Counted from the first letter of the stretch, positions 23,401-34,506 are shown. The stretch: 64,000 nt of DNA from Taudactylus pleione (GCA_031769625.1 JAUIMM010000200.1:54024001-54088000), one strand, 5' to 3'. The notes: generated from the sequence alone by a model not told the origin. Made by a program: numbers and translations.

Positions 23401-23588
23401 AGATGATGTTCATCAAAATGAATTATCAGCTCTTCCAGGGAGACCAGCCTCCAGAACGTACAGAGGGACCTGTGGTGGTGGATTCAAGTGGGGACGAGTT
23501 AATACTTTGTGAGGATGAGGATGTACACACTGAAGAGGGTGAGGAATCGGTGGATGAGGAGGATGAGGATGACATCTTGCCTCCGTAG
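20472..23588 (+). CDS. hAT transposase with BED zinc finger (copy 1)
   Basis: 1038 residues, intact, starting MEDQTFSDKNKIEK. The acidic, Ser-rich N-terminus has a basic patch (KTFKSAEEKRKLA). A BED-type finger follows, with C270, C273, H294 and H299 after the aromatic VWQYF. The hAT RNase-H-like core has the first acidic residue at D503 (TTDMWTSGTGQTKDYMTV) and the second at D591 (VISDNATNIV), then CFAHTINLVVQ and TRWNSTLYML. The C-terminal hAT dimerisation region is SVYSERVFSAAGNLVSERRR with E953. It ends in an acidic tail. It should bind the element ends and excise and insert it, making 8-bp duplications. Relatives include the ZBED4/ZBED6 domesticated genes. The start is the first ATG after the array. 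Confidence 0.95.
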   Translation: MEDQTFSDKNKIEKDQEPLPPSAEAAATSHDIDDNMPSTSSAKADAQCHSRGHIQSQMAKFRKMTLKKTFKSAEEKRKLANMPFTTRSGKERLRSIPSMFMTSGSASHDDGSTPPTKKIKRVKLAKAQRRTVLSKKISQIPKESPSVVVVAMPDLPSTGREEVALSTICTPPASAERSTHSPLADMQIEDVTVEVQQDEDTGVAGAEEEVGEEDSDGDVVCLNQAPGETVVVRGMKKPITVMPGQKTKHSTSLVWQYFYPNPDNNCLAICTICKGEISRGRDVNHLGTSSLIRHLQRVHKKLLSSSETLAQTVSSPGTPKSRCPVVSKRLQTTPSTPSSSISSLVRIGSSPAGHITGMTDSPIRDSSGGSCIATPTAAAAAVAAAAGSRSSSQRGSRNTTTFTKQLTLQQSLARRMKYDSSHPEAKRITEALTAMLVLDVRPVSAISAVGFRQLMEVVCPRFQIPSRFHFTRQAIPRLYRNVRKSVLSVLKNAVVHNVHLTTDMWTSGTGQTKDYMTVTAHWVDVSPYAATAAASPVAASQKRQLVTRQATLCITGFSKRHTADNLLEKLREIIAQWLTPLRLSWGFVISDNATNIVRALHLGKFQHVPCFAHTINLVVQNFLKSDRGVQETLWVARKISGHFRHSATACRRLERQQTLLNLPRHHLKQEVVTRWNSTLYMLQRMEEQQKAIQAYTSTYDIGKGGGMHLTQAQWRMISVLCKVLQPFELATREVSSDTASLSQVIPLIRLLQKQLEKVKEELRRSDSARHVGLVDEALHSLCQDSRVVNLLKSDHYILATVLDPRFKAYVVSLFPADTSLQRCKDLLVNTLSAEAERDTSTAPSSFSPATGAARKKLRYPKQPAGGDAGQAGPSLDIWSGLKDLATISDMSTVTAYDTVTIDRMVEDYIGDSIQVGMSDSPYLYWQEKEAIWRPLYKLALFYLSCPPSSVYSERVFSAAGNLVSERRRRLLPQNVEKMMFIKMNYQLFQGDQPPERTEGPVVVDSSGDELILCEDEDVHTEEGEESVDEEDEDDILPP

Positions 23589-23644
23589 AGCCAGTTTGTG
23601 CAGGGACACATTAATTGCCAGCTTGTTTTGTGGGGGCCCAAACG

Positions 23645-23702
23645 AACCAATCATTTCAGCCACAGTTGTGTGGCAGACCCTGGCGCTGAAATGATTGATT
23701 TG
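23645..23702 (+). other. Conserved hairpin in the hAT 3' UTR
   Basis: AATCATTTCAGC (23649-23660) pairs with GCTGAAATGATT (23685-23696) across a 24-nt loop. The stem is kept in copy 2 (27876-27933) and in the decayed third copy (58310-58365). Confidence 0.6.
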
Positions 23703-24502
23703 TTAAAGTGTGCATGTCCTGTTTATACAACATAAGGGTGGGTGGGAGGGCCCAAGGACAATTCCATCTTGCACCTCTTTTTTTCTTTGCATTATGTACA
23801 GTTTGGGGCCTAGTTTTTCTAACTGCCATCCTGTCTGCCACTGCAGTGTCACTCCTAGATGGGTCACGTGTTTGTGCCGCCCACTCGTGTCGCTTAGCAT
23901 AGTCATCCAGCTACCTCGGTGCAACCTTTTGGACATAAAAACACTATTGTGAGGTGTGAGGTGTTCAGAATAGACTGGAAATTAGTGGAAATTAAGGTTA
24001 TTGAGGTTAATAATAGCATAGGAGCAGAAAAACCTACAAATTCTGTGATTTTAGCTGTTTTTATGCTTTTTTTCAAAAAAATACAGATCCAAAACACAAA
24101 ACCCAGAACCCAAAACACGGAAGGGTGGTTTTGGCAAAACCAATCCAGATCCAAAACACGAAGAAAGATCCAGATCCAAAACCAAAACACAAAACACGAA
24201 AAGTGGCCGGTGCACACCCCTAGGTATAACTAGCAATCACCAGGCAACGTAACAAAGTTTAAGGGGGAAACTAAGACCCCCTACTCTGCTTTTTTGAGAA
24301 TGTATAGGGACTGATGCAGAACTGAAAGCCAAGACGGGCCCCTGCCATGTATGTACTGGCCCCGAAAACCTTTTCTTTATGATATGCAGCATCTGGAGAA
24401 CCACAAGTGACACATGTCCTTTCCAGAGAGTAAATGTGGATTACGCACTTGTCGTGTTTGCAGACATTGCAGACAGTGATTATTCCTTCATTACATTTTC
24501 AG

Positions 24503-24628
24503 GTCTACAATGAAACCGTTCGGGATCTGCTAAGACCATCCTCTGGATGTTTGAACCTTAGAGAGGATCCCTACGGCAACACCAAGATAGAAGGGATTGC
24601 AGAGTTCTTCCCCTGCAGTCCTGAGGAG
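24503..24628 (+). CDS. Kinesin exon 6 (YNETVRDLL)
   Basis: TTTTCAG acceptor and GTGACT donor, 42 codons. VYNETVRDLLRPSSG and LNLREDPYGN correspond to the kinesin ...SYLEIYNExIRDLLNP...LRED block. Phase 0 at both ends. It lies 280 bp downstream of the first full hAT element. Confidence 0.92.
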
Positions 24629-24733
24629 GTGACTATCATTAGTCTCTGCTGGCCTTATGCAGCATCCGTGCTCCACCACTAGTTATCCCTGTCTATATTA
24701 TTATTATCAACTTTTATTTATAAGCACCACAAG

Positions 24734-25094
24734 CAGTGGTGTCACAAGGTGGGTGCGGGGGGTGCAGGCCGCACCTGGGTGTCACCCACCGAGGGGTGAC
24801 ACCAAGGTGCAGACTCTCCCTCAGTGACAGGAGCCGATTACTGCACTGTAGCATTAAGTGTAGCACTTGGCTCCTGACACTGTGAGTGAGCAAGTACTAC
24901 CCACACCTCCAGCACCCCCCACCACTCCATTGATAACCAAGAACCGGGGAGGTTTGGGCAGCGAGGCCAAGCTCCTTTCCCAGAGACCACGTCACCTACC
25001 CAATGCCACACCCCCTTTTTGTCGGTGCGTGGCTGGGTTGTGCCCATGGCATTCCTCCCCACACCGGGTGTCACCGTGGGGAAGGATGCCACTG
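24734..25094. mobile_element. hAT-type MITE in intron 6
   Basis: 361 bp, CAGTGGTGTCAC...GATGCCACTG, flanked by perfect ACCACAAG duplications at 24726-24733 and 25095-25102. Confidence 0.85.
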
Positions 25095-25353
25095 ACCACA
25101 AGGGATTCCTCAACACTGAACAAGGGGGATACAGATGATAATAAGTTACTGTATATAAGTACAGACTAATACAATCAGGGTTGCTGTCTGCAAAAAACCC
25201 ATTAATGTGTGAATTAATAAGTAGAGCCCATGAGAATGTGATCGCTGGTGTAGTGACCCTCCTGTAGCTATAACACATGGGCATGTGTAACTTTATGAGT
25301 TGTTTTGTGTAACCACAAGAGCGTTGGTACATCTATATTACTTTCTTTTTCAG

Positions 25354-25533
25354 GCCATCGCATTACTGACTAAAGAGAATAAGCGCCGCTCTAAGGCAGC
25401 CACAGCTGCCAATAAGAACTCATCCCGCTCCCATGCTGTTGTACAAGTCACCGTAAAGCAGACGAGCAGTGATGGAGTGTGCACGGGCCAGCTGTACATG
25501 GTAGACCTGGCGGGATCAGAGCGCGCATGCCAG
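25354..25533 (+). CDS. Kinesin exon 7 (switch I NSSRSH and switch II DLAGSER)
   Basis: TTTTTCAG acceptor and GTATCA donor, 60 codons. Contains switch I AANKNSSRSHAVVQV and switch II YMVDLAGSERACQ, both intact. This contrasts with the broken P-loop: the gamma-phosphate sensors are kept while the Lys that holds the phosphates is lost. Confidence 0.95.
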
Positions 25534-25655
25534 GTATCACTTGTATTTTACATATCATTATCATTTCTTTGTATTTCCCCTGCAATGCCAAAGAGGTAAA
25601 TGTCATTAGTTTGCTATCCTTCTGCAGTGTTCATGCCTTATCACTAGTTGTCACT

Positions 25656-26107
25656 GGGCCTGATTCAGCAAGGATCACAACTATGATTATGCACGCAATC
25701 GTCCGATTGTTGCATTCTGCGCATCTGTATGTATCGCAGTGCGCGTGCGCAAACACTCCACTGCGATCGGGACTGCGATCACAGTGACTACATAGGCCAT
25801 CACAGAGTGAGTGACAGGAAGCACCATTTGGGGGTGGTGACGGGGGGTTGGCTGGCAAAACGCAGGCGTGCCATTGTCTTTGAACGCCATTGCATGGGTG
25901 TGCATAAATTATCCACTGCGATGCCATATGCAGCTTGTGTACTCACTGCATGCCATGAGGTTAGCAATTACTGAGTAAGGTCAGAGCTTGTGCAAGTGTG
26001 CATGAGGCTGCGATGGTACTCAATGTTACCAATGGTTTTATTAGTCTTGCTAAGTATTACGGATGTGTGTAAGGTAAAGTGGGCGTCCTTATGTTGTGCT
26101 GCGATGG
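25656..26107 (-). mobile_element. GGGCCTGATTCA element, truncated copy (intron 7)
   Basis: Starts GGGCCTGATTCAGC. Its interior is the reverse complement of parts of 49483-50205 (ACGCAATCGTCCGATTGTTGC; GTAAAGTGGGCGTC). The far end is lost into the CACATA microsatellite. Confidence 0.7.
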
Positions 26108-26340
26108 CACTCACATACTCACACTCACACACACTAGCACACTCACATACACACACATACACACATATACACACACTAGCACACTCACATACACACACAC
26201 TCACATACTCACACTCACACACACTAGCACACTCACATACACACATATACACACACACTCACATACACACACACTAGCATACTCACATACACACATATAC
26301 ACACACATAGTCACATACACACACTAGCACACTCACATAC
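26108..26340 (+). repeat. (ACACAT/ACTCAC)n microsatellite
   Basis: Nearly pure CA/TA alternation with CACTAGCACACTCACATACA higher-order units. All reading frames are artefactual. Confidence 0.95.
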
Positions 26341-26589
26341 AGGGGTCAATTTTTGGGGGCCAGCAGCCAATTCACCTGCCAGTATGAGTTTGCAGCAAAC
26401 CAGAGCACCTAGAAAGAACCCACGCAATCACAAAGAGGAACATACAGTGTATTTTCAAGAATATACAGATGTGTCCACATCTATCCTCCGTGCGCTACAA
26501 GTCGCGCTACACATAACACGGGAGCTCCATGTGACTCAGTAGCGCTAAATGTCTTTTTATGCTACTTTTTACATTCAGCTATGTGAATA

Positions 26590-26802
26590 GGAGGCACAAG
26601 CAGCTTCTGCCAGATTAAAATGATATGCAGCATGCCTATAGTCTGTGTGTGACTGCGGGTGTATCTGCATGCAAAATGCTACGTTACAGTTTCAGCGGCT
26701 GTAACATAGCATTTTGCATGCAGATACACCCACAGTCGCAAACAGAATATAGGCATGCTGCATATCATTTTAATCTGGCAGAAGCTGCTTGTGCCTCTTA
26801 TT
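26590..26802. repeat. Long near-perfect palindrome (intron 7)
   Basis: Arms of about 100 bp (AGGCACAAGCAGCTTCTGCC ... mirrored by GGCAGAAGCTGCTTGTGCCT) around a 9-bp centre near 26690. The inner arm contains TGTATCTGCATGCAAAATGC. Probably a fold-back MITE in a larger repeat that runs to about 27060. Confidence 0.8.
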
Positions 26803-27978
26803 AGCATCACTGTGCGAATAATTAAATGCATTTGAAGGTAAAAAGTTGCACAAAAAGATGCTTGGCACTACCGAGTCACGCCATGGCATGGCGAGACTAT
26901 AAGGGCTGTTTACCGTGCAAGGAGGCTAGAGGTATAAGGCACATCTGTAGCAGGTTACTGCACTATGCTACATGCTTTGGTTTTGCACCAGTGAGCACAG
27001 ATAGTCCACCCAGAGCTCGTCTGGGTGGACGCGGCACCGGTGGCCCATAGCTAGTTATGGCCCTGCTCGCACAACTTGAGGTGTATGGCGAGACCAAAGC
27101 TGCTCTTGCACTGTGTAATGTAAATTATATCCATTATCTGTATAATTATCAGAGAGCTAAGTAGTCCTAGGGTAGTCATTGTTCTGTTTTCTGAGGTGGC
27201 ATGTAATGTAAGCTCTTTTCTTTGATTAAAGCTCTTATGAACATTGTAGTTTGTTTTTGCATCTTTTTGTAGTAAAAATAGCTCTTTTTAGGGGGCTGTA
27301 ACAGAGCCTTTCATGTGTATAGCACTTTTTTCTTGTGTTTGTAGTAGGGGTGTGCATCGGCCACTTTTCGTGTTTTGTGTTTTGGTTTTGGATCTGGATC
27401 TTTCTTCGTGTTTTGGATCTGGATTGGTTTTGCCAAAACCACCCTTCCGTGTTTTGGGTTCTGGGTTTTGTGTTTTGGATCTGTATTTTTTTGAAAAAAA
27501 GCATAAAAACAGCTAAAATCACAGAATTTGTAGGTTTTTCTGCTCCTATGCTATTATTAACCTCAATAACCTTAATTTCCACTCATTTCCAGTCTATTCT
27601 GAACACCTCACACCTCACAATAGTGTTTTTATGTCCAAAAGGTTGCACCGAGGTAGCTGGATGACTATGCTAAGCGACACGAGTGGGCGGCACAAACACG
27701 TGACCCATCTAGGAGTGACACTGCAGTGGCAGGCAGGATGGCAGTTAGAAAAACTAGGCCCCAAACTGTACATAATGCAAAGAAAAAAAGAGGTGCAAGA
27801 TGGAATTGTCCTTGGGCCCTCCCACCCACCCTTATGTTGTATAAACAGGACATGCACACTTTAACAAATCAATCATTTCAGCGCCAGGGTCTGCCACACA
27901 ACTGTGGCTGAAATGATTGGTTCGTTTGGGCCCCCACAAAACAAGCTGGCAATTAATGTGTCCCTGCACAAACTGGCT

Positions 27979-30900
27979 CTACGGAGGCAAGATGTCATCC
28001 TCATCCTCCTCATCCACCGATTCCTCACCCTCTTCAGTGTGTACATCCTCATCCTCACAAAGTATTAACTCGTCCCCACTTGAATCCACCACCACAGGTC
28101 CCTCTGTACGTTCTGGAGGCTGGTCTCCCTGGAAGAGCTGATAATTCATTTTGATGAACATCATCTTCTCCACATTCTGTGGAAGCAACCTCCTACGCCT
28201 TTCGCTGACAAGGTTCCCGGCTGCACTAAACACTCTTTCGGAGTACACACTGGAGGGGGGGCAACTCAGGTAAAATAGAGCCAGTTTGTACAGGGGCCTC
28301 CAAATTGCCTCTTTTTCCTGCCAGTACAGGTATGGACTGTCTGACATGCCTACTTGGATGCTGTCACCGATGTAATCCTCCACCATTCTGTCAATGGTGA
28401 CAGTATCATATGCAGTGACAGTAGACATGTCAGAAATTGTTGCCAGGTCCTTCAGTCCGGACCAGATGTCCAAACTTGGTCCTGCCTGCCCTGCATCACC
28501 GCCAGCGGGTTGCTTAGGATACCTAAGTTTTTTCCTGGCAGCCCCAGTTGCGGGAGAAAATGAAGAAGGAGCCGTTGACGTGTCACGTTCCGCTTCAGCT
28601 GACAGTGTGTTCACCAGCAGGTCTTTGCACCTCTGCAGGCTTGTGTCGGCCGGAAAGAGAGACACCACATAGGCTTTAAACCTAGGATCGAGCACGGTGG
28701 CCAAAATGTAGTGGTCTGATTTCAACAGATTGACCACCCTGGAATCCTGGCAAAGCGAATGAAGGGCTTCATCCACAAGTCCCACATGCCGAGCGGAATC
28801 GCTCCGTCTTAGCTCCTCCTTCACTTTCTCCAGCTGCTTCTGCAAAAGCCTGATGAGGGGAATGACCTGACTCAAGCTGGCAGTGTCTGAACTGACTTCA
28901 CGTGTGGCAAGTTCGAAGGGCTGAAGAACCTTGCACAACACGGAAATCATTCTCCACTGCGCTTGAGTCAGGTGCATACCCCCTCCTTTGCCTATGTCAT
29001 AGGTGGATGTATAGGCTTGTATGGCCTTTTGCTGCTCCTCCATCCTCTGAAGCATATAGAGGGTTGAGTTCCACCGCGTCACAACCTCTTGCTTCAGGTG
29101 ATGGCGGGGCAGGTTCAAGAGTGTTTGCTGGCGCTCCAGTCTTCGGCACGCAGTCGCTGAATGGCGAAAGTGGCCAGAAATTTTTCGGGCCACCCAAAGC
29201 GTCTCCTGCACGCCCCTGTCGCTTTTCAGAAAATTCTGCACCACCAAGTTTATTGTGTGAGCAAAACATGGGACGTGCTGGAATTTGCCCAGATGTAATG
29301 CCCGCACAATATTGGTGGCGTTGTCAGATATCACAAATCCCCAGGAGAGTCTAAGTGGGGTAAGCCACTGGGCGATGATTTCCCTCAGTTTCTCTAAGAG
29401 GTTGTCGGCGGTGTGCCTCTTACTGAAACCGGTGATACACAGCGTAGCCTGCCTTGTAACGAGCTGGCGTTTCTGAGATGCTGCTACTGGTGACGCTGCT
29501 GCTGTTGCTGCGTAAGGTGATACATCTACCCAGTGGGCTGTCACAGTCATATAGTCCTTAGTCTGCCCTGTTCCACTTGTCCACATGTCCGTGGTTAAGT
29601 GGACATTGTGTACAACGGCATTTTTCAGGACACTGAGGACACTTTTTCTGACGTTTCTGTACAGTCTCGGTATCGCCTGCCTAGTGAAGTGGAATCTAGA
29701 CGGGATTTGGAACCGGGGACACACTACCTCCATCAATTGTCTAAATCCCACTGCACTAATGGCGGATACCGGACGCACGTCTAACACCAACATAGCAGTC
29801 AAGGCCTCAGTTATACGTTTTGCTTCAGGATGACTGCTGTCGTACTTCATCCTCCTCGCTAAGGACTGTTGGAGGGTCAATTGTTTAGTAAAAGTAGTGG
29901 TGTTCCTACTTCCTCTCTGGGATGATGAACGACTCCCAGCAGCAGCAGCAACAGCAGCAGCGGCAGCAGTAGGCGTAGCAATGCAGGATCCTCCGGAGGA
30001 ATCCCGGATAGGAGAGTCAGTCATGCCAGTGATATGGCCTGCAGGACTACTTCCGATCCTGACTAAGGAGGAAATTGACGAGGAGGGAGTTGACGGTGTG
30101 GTTTGCAGGCGCTTGGATACAACAGGACAACGGGATTTAGGTGTCCCTGGACTGCTTACGGTCTGAGCCAAAGTTTCTGAACTTGACAGTAACTTTTTAT
30201 GAACGCGCTGCAGGTGCCGTATAAGGGAGGATGTTCCTAGGTGGTTGACGTCCCTACCCCTACTTATTTCACCTTTACATATGGTACATATGGCAAGACA
30301 GTTGTTGTCCGGATTTGGATAGAAATATTGCCAGACCAAAGAGGTGGAATGTTTGGTCTTCTGCCCAGGCATGACCGTGATGGGCTTTTTCATCCCACGG
30401 ACAACAACTGTCTCCCCCGGAGCCTGATTTAAACAAACCACATCACCATCAGAATCCTCCTCGCCAACTTCCTCCTCAGCGCCAGCTACACCAGTATCCT
30501 CATCCTGTTGTACTTCAACAGTGACATCTTCAATTTGCATATCAGCAAGTGGACTGTGGGTGCTCCTTTCAGCACTTGCAGGGGGCGTGCAAATGGTGGA
30601 AAGAGCCACCTCTTCCCGTCCAGTGCTGGGAAGGTCAGGCATCGCAACCACCACCACACTTGGACTCTCTTTGGGGATTTGTGATATCTTCTTAGAAAGC
30701 ACAGTTCTTCGCTGTGCTTTTGCCAGCTTAACTCTTTTGATTTTTTTAGTGGGAGGAGTGCTTCCATCGTCATGTGAAGCTGAACCACTAGTCATGAACA
30801 TACTAGGGATCGACCTTAGCCGTTCCTTGCCACTCCGTGTCGTAAATGGCATATTGGCAAGTTTACGTTTCTCTTCAGCTGATTTAAATGTCTTTTTCAA

Positions 30901-31095
30901 GGTCATTTTCCTGAACTTTGCCATTTGGGATTGTATGTGCCCTCTACTATGACATTGGGCATCGGCCTTGGCAGACGACGTTGATGGCATGTTATCGTCT
31001 ATGTCATGACTAGTGGCAGCAGCTTCAGCACTAGGAGGAAGTGGTTCTTGATCTTTCTCTATTTTATTTTTATCGGAGAAAGTTTGGTCCTCCAT
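27979..31095 (-). CDS. hAT transposase with BED zinc finger (copy 2)
   Basis: 1038 residues with a translation identical to copy 1, including the BED finger, both core Asp residues and the C-terminal E953. I found one synonymous AAG/AAA change (30669-30671 region). Start and stop are placed as in copy 1. It lies antisense to the kinesin gene, so kinesin pre-mRNA carries its complement. Confidence 0.95.
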   Translation of the reverse strand: MEDQTFSDKNKIEKDQEPLPPSAEAAATSHDIDDNMPSTSSAKADAQCHSRGHIQSQMAKFRKMTLKKTFKSAEEKRKLANMPFTTRSGKERLRSIPSMFMTSGSASHDDGSTPPTKKIKRVKLAKAQRRTVLSKKISQIPKESPSVVVVAMPDLPSTGREEVALSTICTPPASAERSTHSPLADMQIEDVTVEVQQDEDTGVAGAEEEVGEEDSDGDVVCLNQAPGETVVVRGMKKPITVMPGQKTKHSTSLVWQYFYPNPDNNCLAICTICKGEISRGRDVNHLGTSSLIRHLQRVHKKLLSSSETLAQTVSSPGTPKSRCPVVSKRLQTTPSTPSSSISSLVRIGSSPAGHITGMTDSPIRDSSGGSCIATPTAAAAAVAAAAGSRSSSQRGSRNTTTFTKQLTLQQSLARRMKYDSSHPEAKRITEALTAMLVLDVRPVSAISAVGFRQLMEVVCPRFQIPSRFHFTRQAIPRLYRNVRKSVLSVLKNAVVHNVHLTTDMWTSGTGQTKDYMTVTAHWVDVSPYAATAAASPVAASQKRQLVTRQATLCITGFSKRHTADNLLEKLREIIAQWLTPLRLSWGFVISDNATNIVRALHLGKFQHVPCFAHTINLVVQNFLKSDRGVQETLWVARKISGHFRHSATACRRLERQQTLLNLPRHHLKQEVVTRWNSTLYMLQRMEEQQKAIQAYTSTYDIGKGGGMHLTQAQWRMISVLCKVLQPFELATREVSSDTASLSQVIPLIRLLQKQLEKVKEELRRSDSARHVGLVDEALHSLCQDSRVVNLLKSDHYILATVLDPRFKAYVVSLFPADTSLQRCKDLLVNTLSAEAERDTSTAPSSFSPATGAARKKLRYPKQPAGGDAGQAGPSLDIWSGLKDLATISDMSTVTAYDTVTIDRMVEDYIGDSIQVGMSDSPYLYWQEKEAIWRPLYKLALFYLSCPPSSVYSERVFSAAGNLVSERRRRLLPQNVEKMMFIKMNYQLFQGDQPPERTEGPVVVDSSGDELILCEDEDVHTEEGEESVDEEDEDDILPP

Positions 31096-31130
31096 TTATG
31101 TTATATCGATTTGATATATACGTGCGGCTA

Positions 31131-34100
31131 AACACAGAAAATAAATTTTTTTTTGGTTCGGACTGGAGTGTACTTTGTGGGTTACAGCACCCTTTAACGG
31201 TCAAGCCAGCCGGCCCTTTACTTATGACACAGGCGCACTCTTGGCACTACTTTGTTGATGCACGTGCGGCTACTGCGCACACAATTCACAAACACAGAAA
31301 ATAATTTTTTTTTGGTTTGGACTGGAGTGTACTTTGGGGGTTACAGCACCCTTTAACGGTCAAGCCAGCCGGCCCTTTACTTATGACACAGGCGCACGCT
31401 TGGCACTACTTTGTTGATGCACGTGCGGCTACTGCGCACACAATTCACAAACACAGAAAATAATTTTTTTTTGGTTTGGACTGGAGTGTACTTTCGGGGG
31501 TTACAGCACCCTTTAACGGTCAAGCCAGCCGGCCCTTTACTTATGACACAGGCGCACGCTTGGCACTACTTTGTTGATGCACGTGCGGCTACTGCGCACA
31601 CAATTCACAAACACAGAAAATAATTTTTTTTTAGGTTTGGACTGGAGTGTACTTTCAGGGGTTACAGCACCCTTAACGGTCAAGCCAGCCGGCCCTTTAC
31701 TTATGACACAGGCGCACGCTTGGCACTACTTTGTTGATGCACGTGCGGCTACTGCGCACACAATTCACAAACACAGAAAATAATTTTTTTTTTGGTTTGG
31801 ACTGGAGTGTACTTTCGGGGGTTACAGCACCCTTAACGGTCAAGCCAGCCGGCCCTTTACTTATGACACAGGCGCACGCTTGGCACTACTTTGTTGATGC
31901 ACGTGCGGCTACTGCGCACACAATTCACAAACACAGAAAATAATTTTTTTTTTGGTTTGGACTGGAGTGTACTTTCGGGAGTTACAGCACCCTTAACGGT
32001 CAAGCCAGCCGGCCCTTTACTTATGACACAGGCGCACGCTTGGCACTACTTTGTTGATGCACGTGCGGCTACTGCGCACACAATTCACAAACACAGAAAA
32101 TAATTTTTTTTTGGTTTGGACTGGAGTGTACTTTCAGGGGTTACAGCACCCTTTAACGGTCAAGCCAGCCGGCCCTTTACTTATGACACAGGCGCACGCT
32201 TGGCACTACTTTGTTGATGCACGTGCGGCTACTGCGCACACAATTCACAAACACAGAAAATAATTTTTTTTTGGTTTGGACTGGAGTGTACTTTCGGGGG
32301 TTACAGCACCCTTTAACGGTCAAGCCAGCCGGCCCTTTACTTATGACACAGGCGCACTCTTGGCACTACTTTGTTGATGCACGTGCGGCTACTGCGCACA
32401 CAATTCACAAACACAGAAAATAATTTTTTTTTAGGTTTGGACTGGAGTGTACTTTCGGGGGTTACAGCACCCTTAACGGTCAAGCCAGCCGGCCCTTTAC
32501 TTATGACACAGGCGCACGCTTGGCACTACTTTGTTGATGCACGTGCGGCTACTGCGCACACAATTCACAACCACAGAAAATAATTTTTTTTTGGTTTGGA
32601 CTGGAGTGTACTTTCGGGGGTTACAGCACCCTTTAACGGTCAAGCCAGCCGGCCCTTTACTTATGACACAGGCGCACGCTTGGCACTACTTTGTTGATGC
32701 ACGTGCGGCTACTGCGCACACAATTCACAAACACAGAAAATAATTTTTTTTTAGGTTTGGACTGGAGTGTACTTTCGGGGGTTACAGCACCCTTAACGGT
32801 CAAGCCAGCCGGCCCTTTACTTATGACACAGGCGCACGCTTGGCACTACTTTGTTGATGCACGTGCGGCTACTGCGCACACAATTCACAAACACAGAAAA
32901 TAATTTTTTTTTTGGTTTGGACTGGAGTGTACTTTCGGGGGTTACAGCACCCTTAACGGTCAAGCCAGCCGGCCCTTTACTTATGACACAGGCGCACGCT
33001 TGGCACTACCTTGTTGATGCACGTGCGGCTACTGCGCACACAATTCACAAACACAGAAAATAATTTTTTTTTTGGTTTGGACTGGAGTGTACTTTCGGGG
33101 GTTACAGCACCCTTAACGGTCAAGCCAGCCGGCCCTTTACTTATGACACAGGCGAACGCTTGACACTACTTTGTTGATGCACGTGCGGCTACTGCGCACA
33201 CAATTCACAAACACAGAAAATAATTTTTTTTTGGTTTGGACTGGAGTGTACTTTTAGGGGTTACAGCACCCTTTAACGGTCAAGCCAGCCGGCCCTTTAC
33301 TTATGACACAGGCGCACGCTTGGCACTACTTTGTTGATGCACGTGCGGCTACTGCGCACACAATTCACAAACACAGAAAATAATTTTTTTTTGGTTTGGA
33401 CTGGAGTGTACTTTCGGGGGTTACAGCACCCTTTAACGGTCAAGCCAGCCGGCCCTTTACTTATGACACAGGGGCACTCTTGGCACTACTTTGTTGATGC
33501 ACGTGCGGCTACTGCGCACACAATTCACAAACACAGAAAATAATTTTTTTTTAGGTTTGGACTGGAGTGTACTTTCGGGGGTTACAGCACCCTTAACGGT
33601 CAAGCCAGCCGGCCCTTTACTTATGACACAGGCGCACGCTTGGCACTACTTTGTTGATGCACGTGCGGCTACTGCGCACACAATTCACAAACACAGAAAA
33701 TAATTTTTTTTTGGTTTGGACTGGAGTGTACTTTCGGGGGTTACAGCACCCTTTAACGGTCAAGCCAGCCGGCCCTTTACTTATGACACAGGCGCACGCT
33801 TGGCACTACTTTGTTGATGCACGTGCGGCTACTGCGCACACAATTCACAAACACAGAAAATAATTTTTTTTTAGGTTTGGACTGGAGTGTACTTTCGGGG
33901 GTTACAGCACCCTTAACGGTCAAGCCAGCCGGCCCTTTACTTATGACACAGGCGCACGCTTGGCACTACTTTGTTGATGCACGTGCGGCTACTGCGCACA
34001 CAATTCACAAACACAGAAAATAATTTTTTTTTTGGTTTGGACTGGAGTGTACTTTCGGGGGTTACAGCACCCTTAACGGTCAAGCCAGCCGGCCCTTTAC

Positions 34101-34190
34101 TTATGACACAGGCGCACGCTTGGCACTACTTTGTTGATGCACGTGCGGCTACTGCGCACACAATTCACAAACACAGAAAATATATTATTT
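31131..34190 (-). repeat. 160-bp tandem array in hAT copy 2 (19 units plus a partial)
   Basis: Same unit as copy 1, reverse-oriented. Variant units with AGAGTGC occur near 31245, 32354 and 33474, whereas in copy 1 two of the three sit side by side (18887, 19047). The arrays therefore differ in order as well as number. One unit (33148-33165) has unique changes (GCGAACGCTTGACAC). Confidence 0.95.
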
Positions 34191-34506
34191 TTTTAGCACT
34201 TGGGGGGAGCACCCCTGATGGACAGAGCACCCCCTGGACAACACTACAGCACCCCTTTAGGACTGGGACACTGCACAGGACTTTGGAACTGACTGCACAA
34301 CACAGTCCAGCCAGCCCCTATGGACTTTGAAGTAGTGGATACAGCCCCTATTAACAACAGCAGCACAGCACAACACAGCCAGCCCCTATGGACTTTGAAG
34401 TAGTGGACAACAGCAGCACTACACTACACTACACTACACAGCACTAACTCCCACCCTCCCTCTTCACTGTCCACAGCCGAGTGAGAAAATGGCGCCGACG
34501 CGGGTA

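Larger units (their letters stand above)
17029..24222 (+). mobile_element. Full-length autonomous hAT transposon, copy 1 (intron 5)
   Basis: 7194 bp with ends TAGGGGTG...CACCCCTA and a perfect 8-bp duplication GGTATAAC at 17021-17028 and 24223-24230. Order: subterminal hairpin (GGGTTCGGATTTC/GAAATCCGAACCC, 17039-17066), TATA box, GTAGTGTAGT and CCATAGGGGCTG repeats, 160-bp array, transposase, 3' hairpin. Intact ORF, clean ends and a near-identical second copy point to very recent activity. Confidence 0.95.

Noticed and set aside
25968..26327. Cys/Val- or His/Thr-rich ORFs
   Set aside because: Translation of the CA/TA microsatellite.
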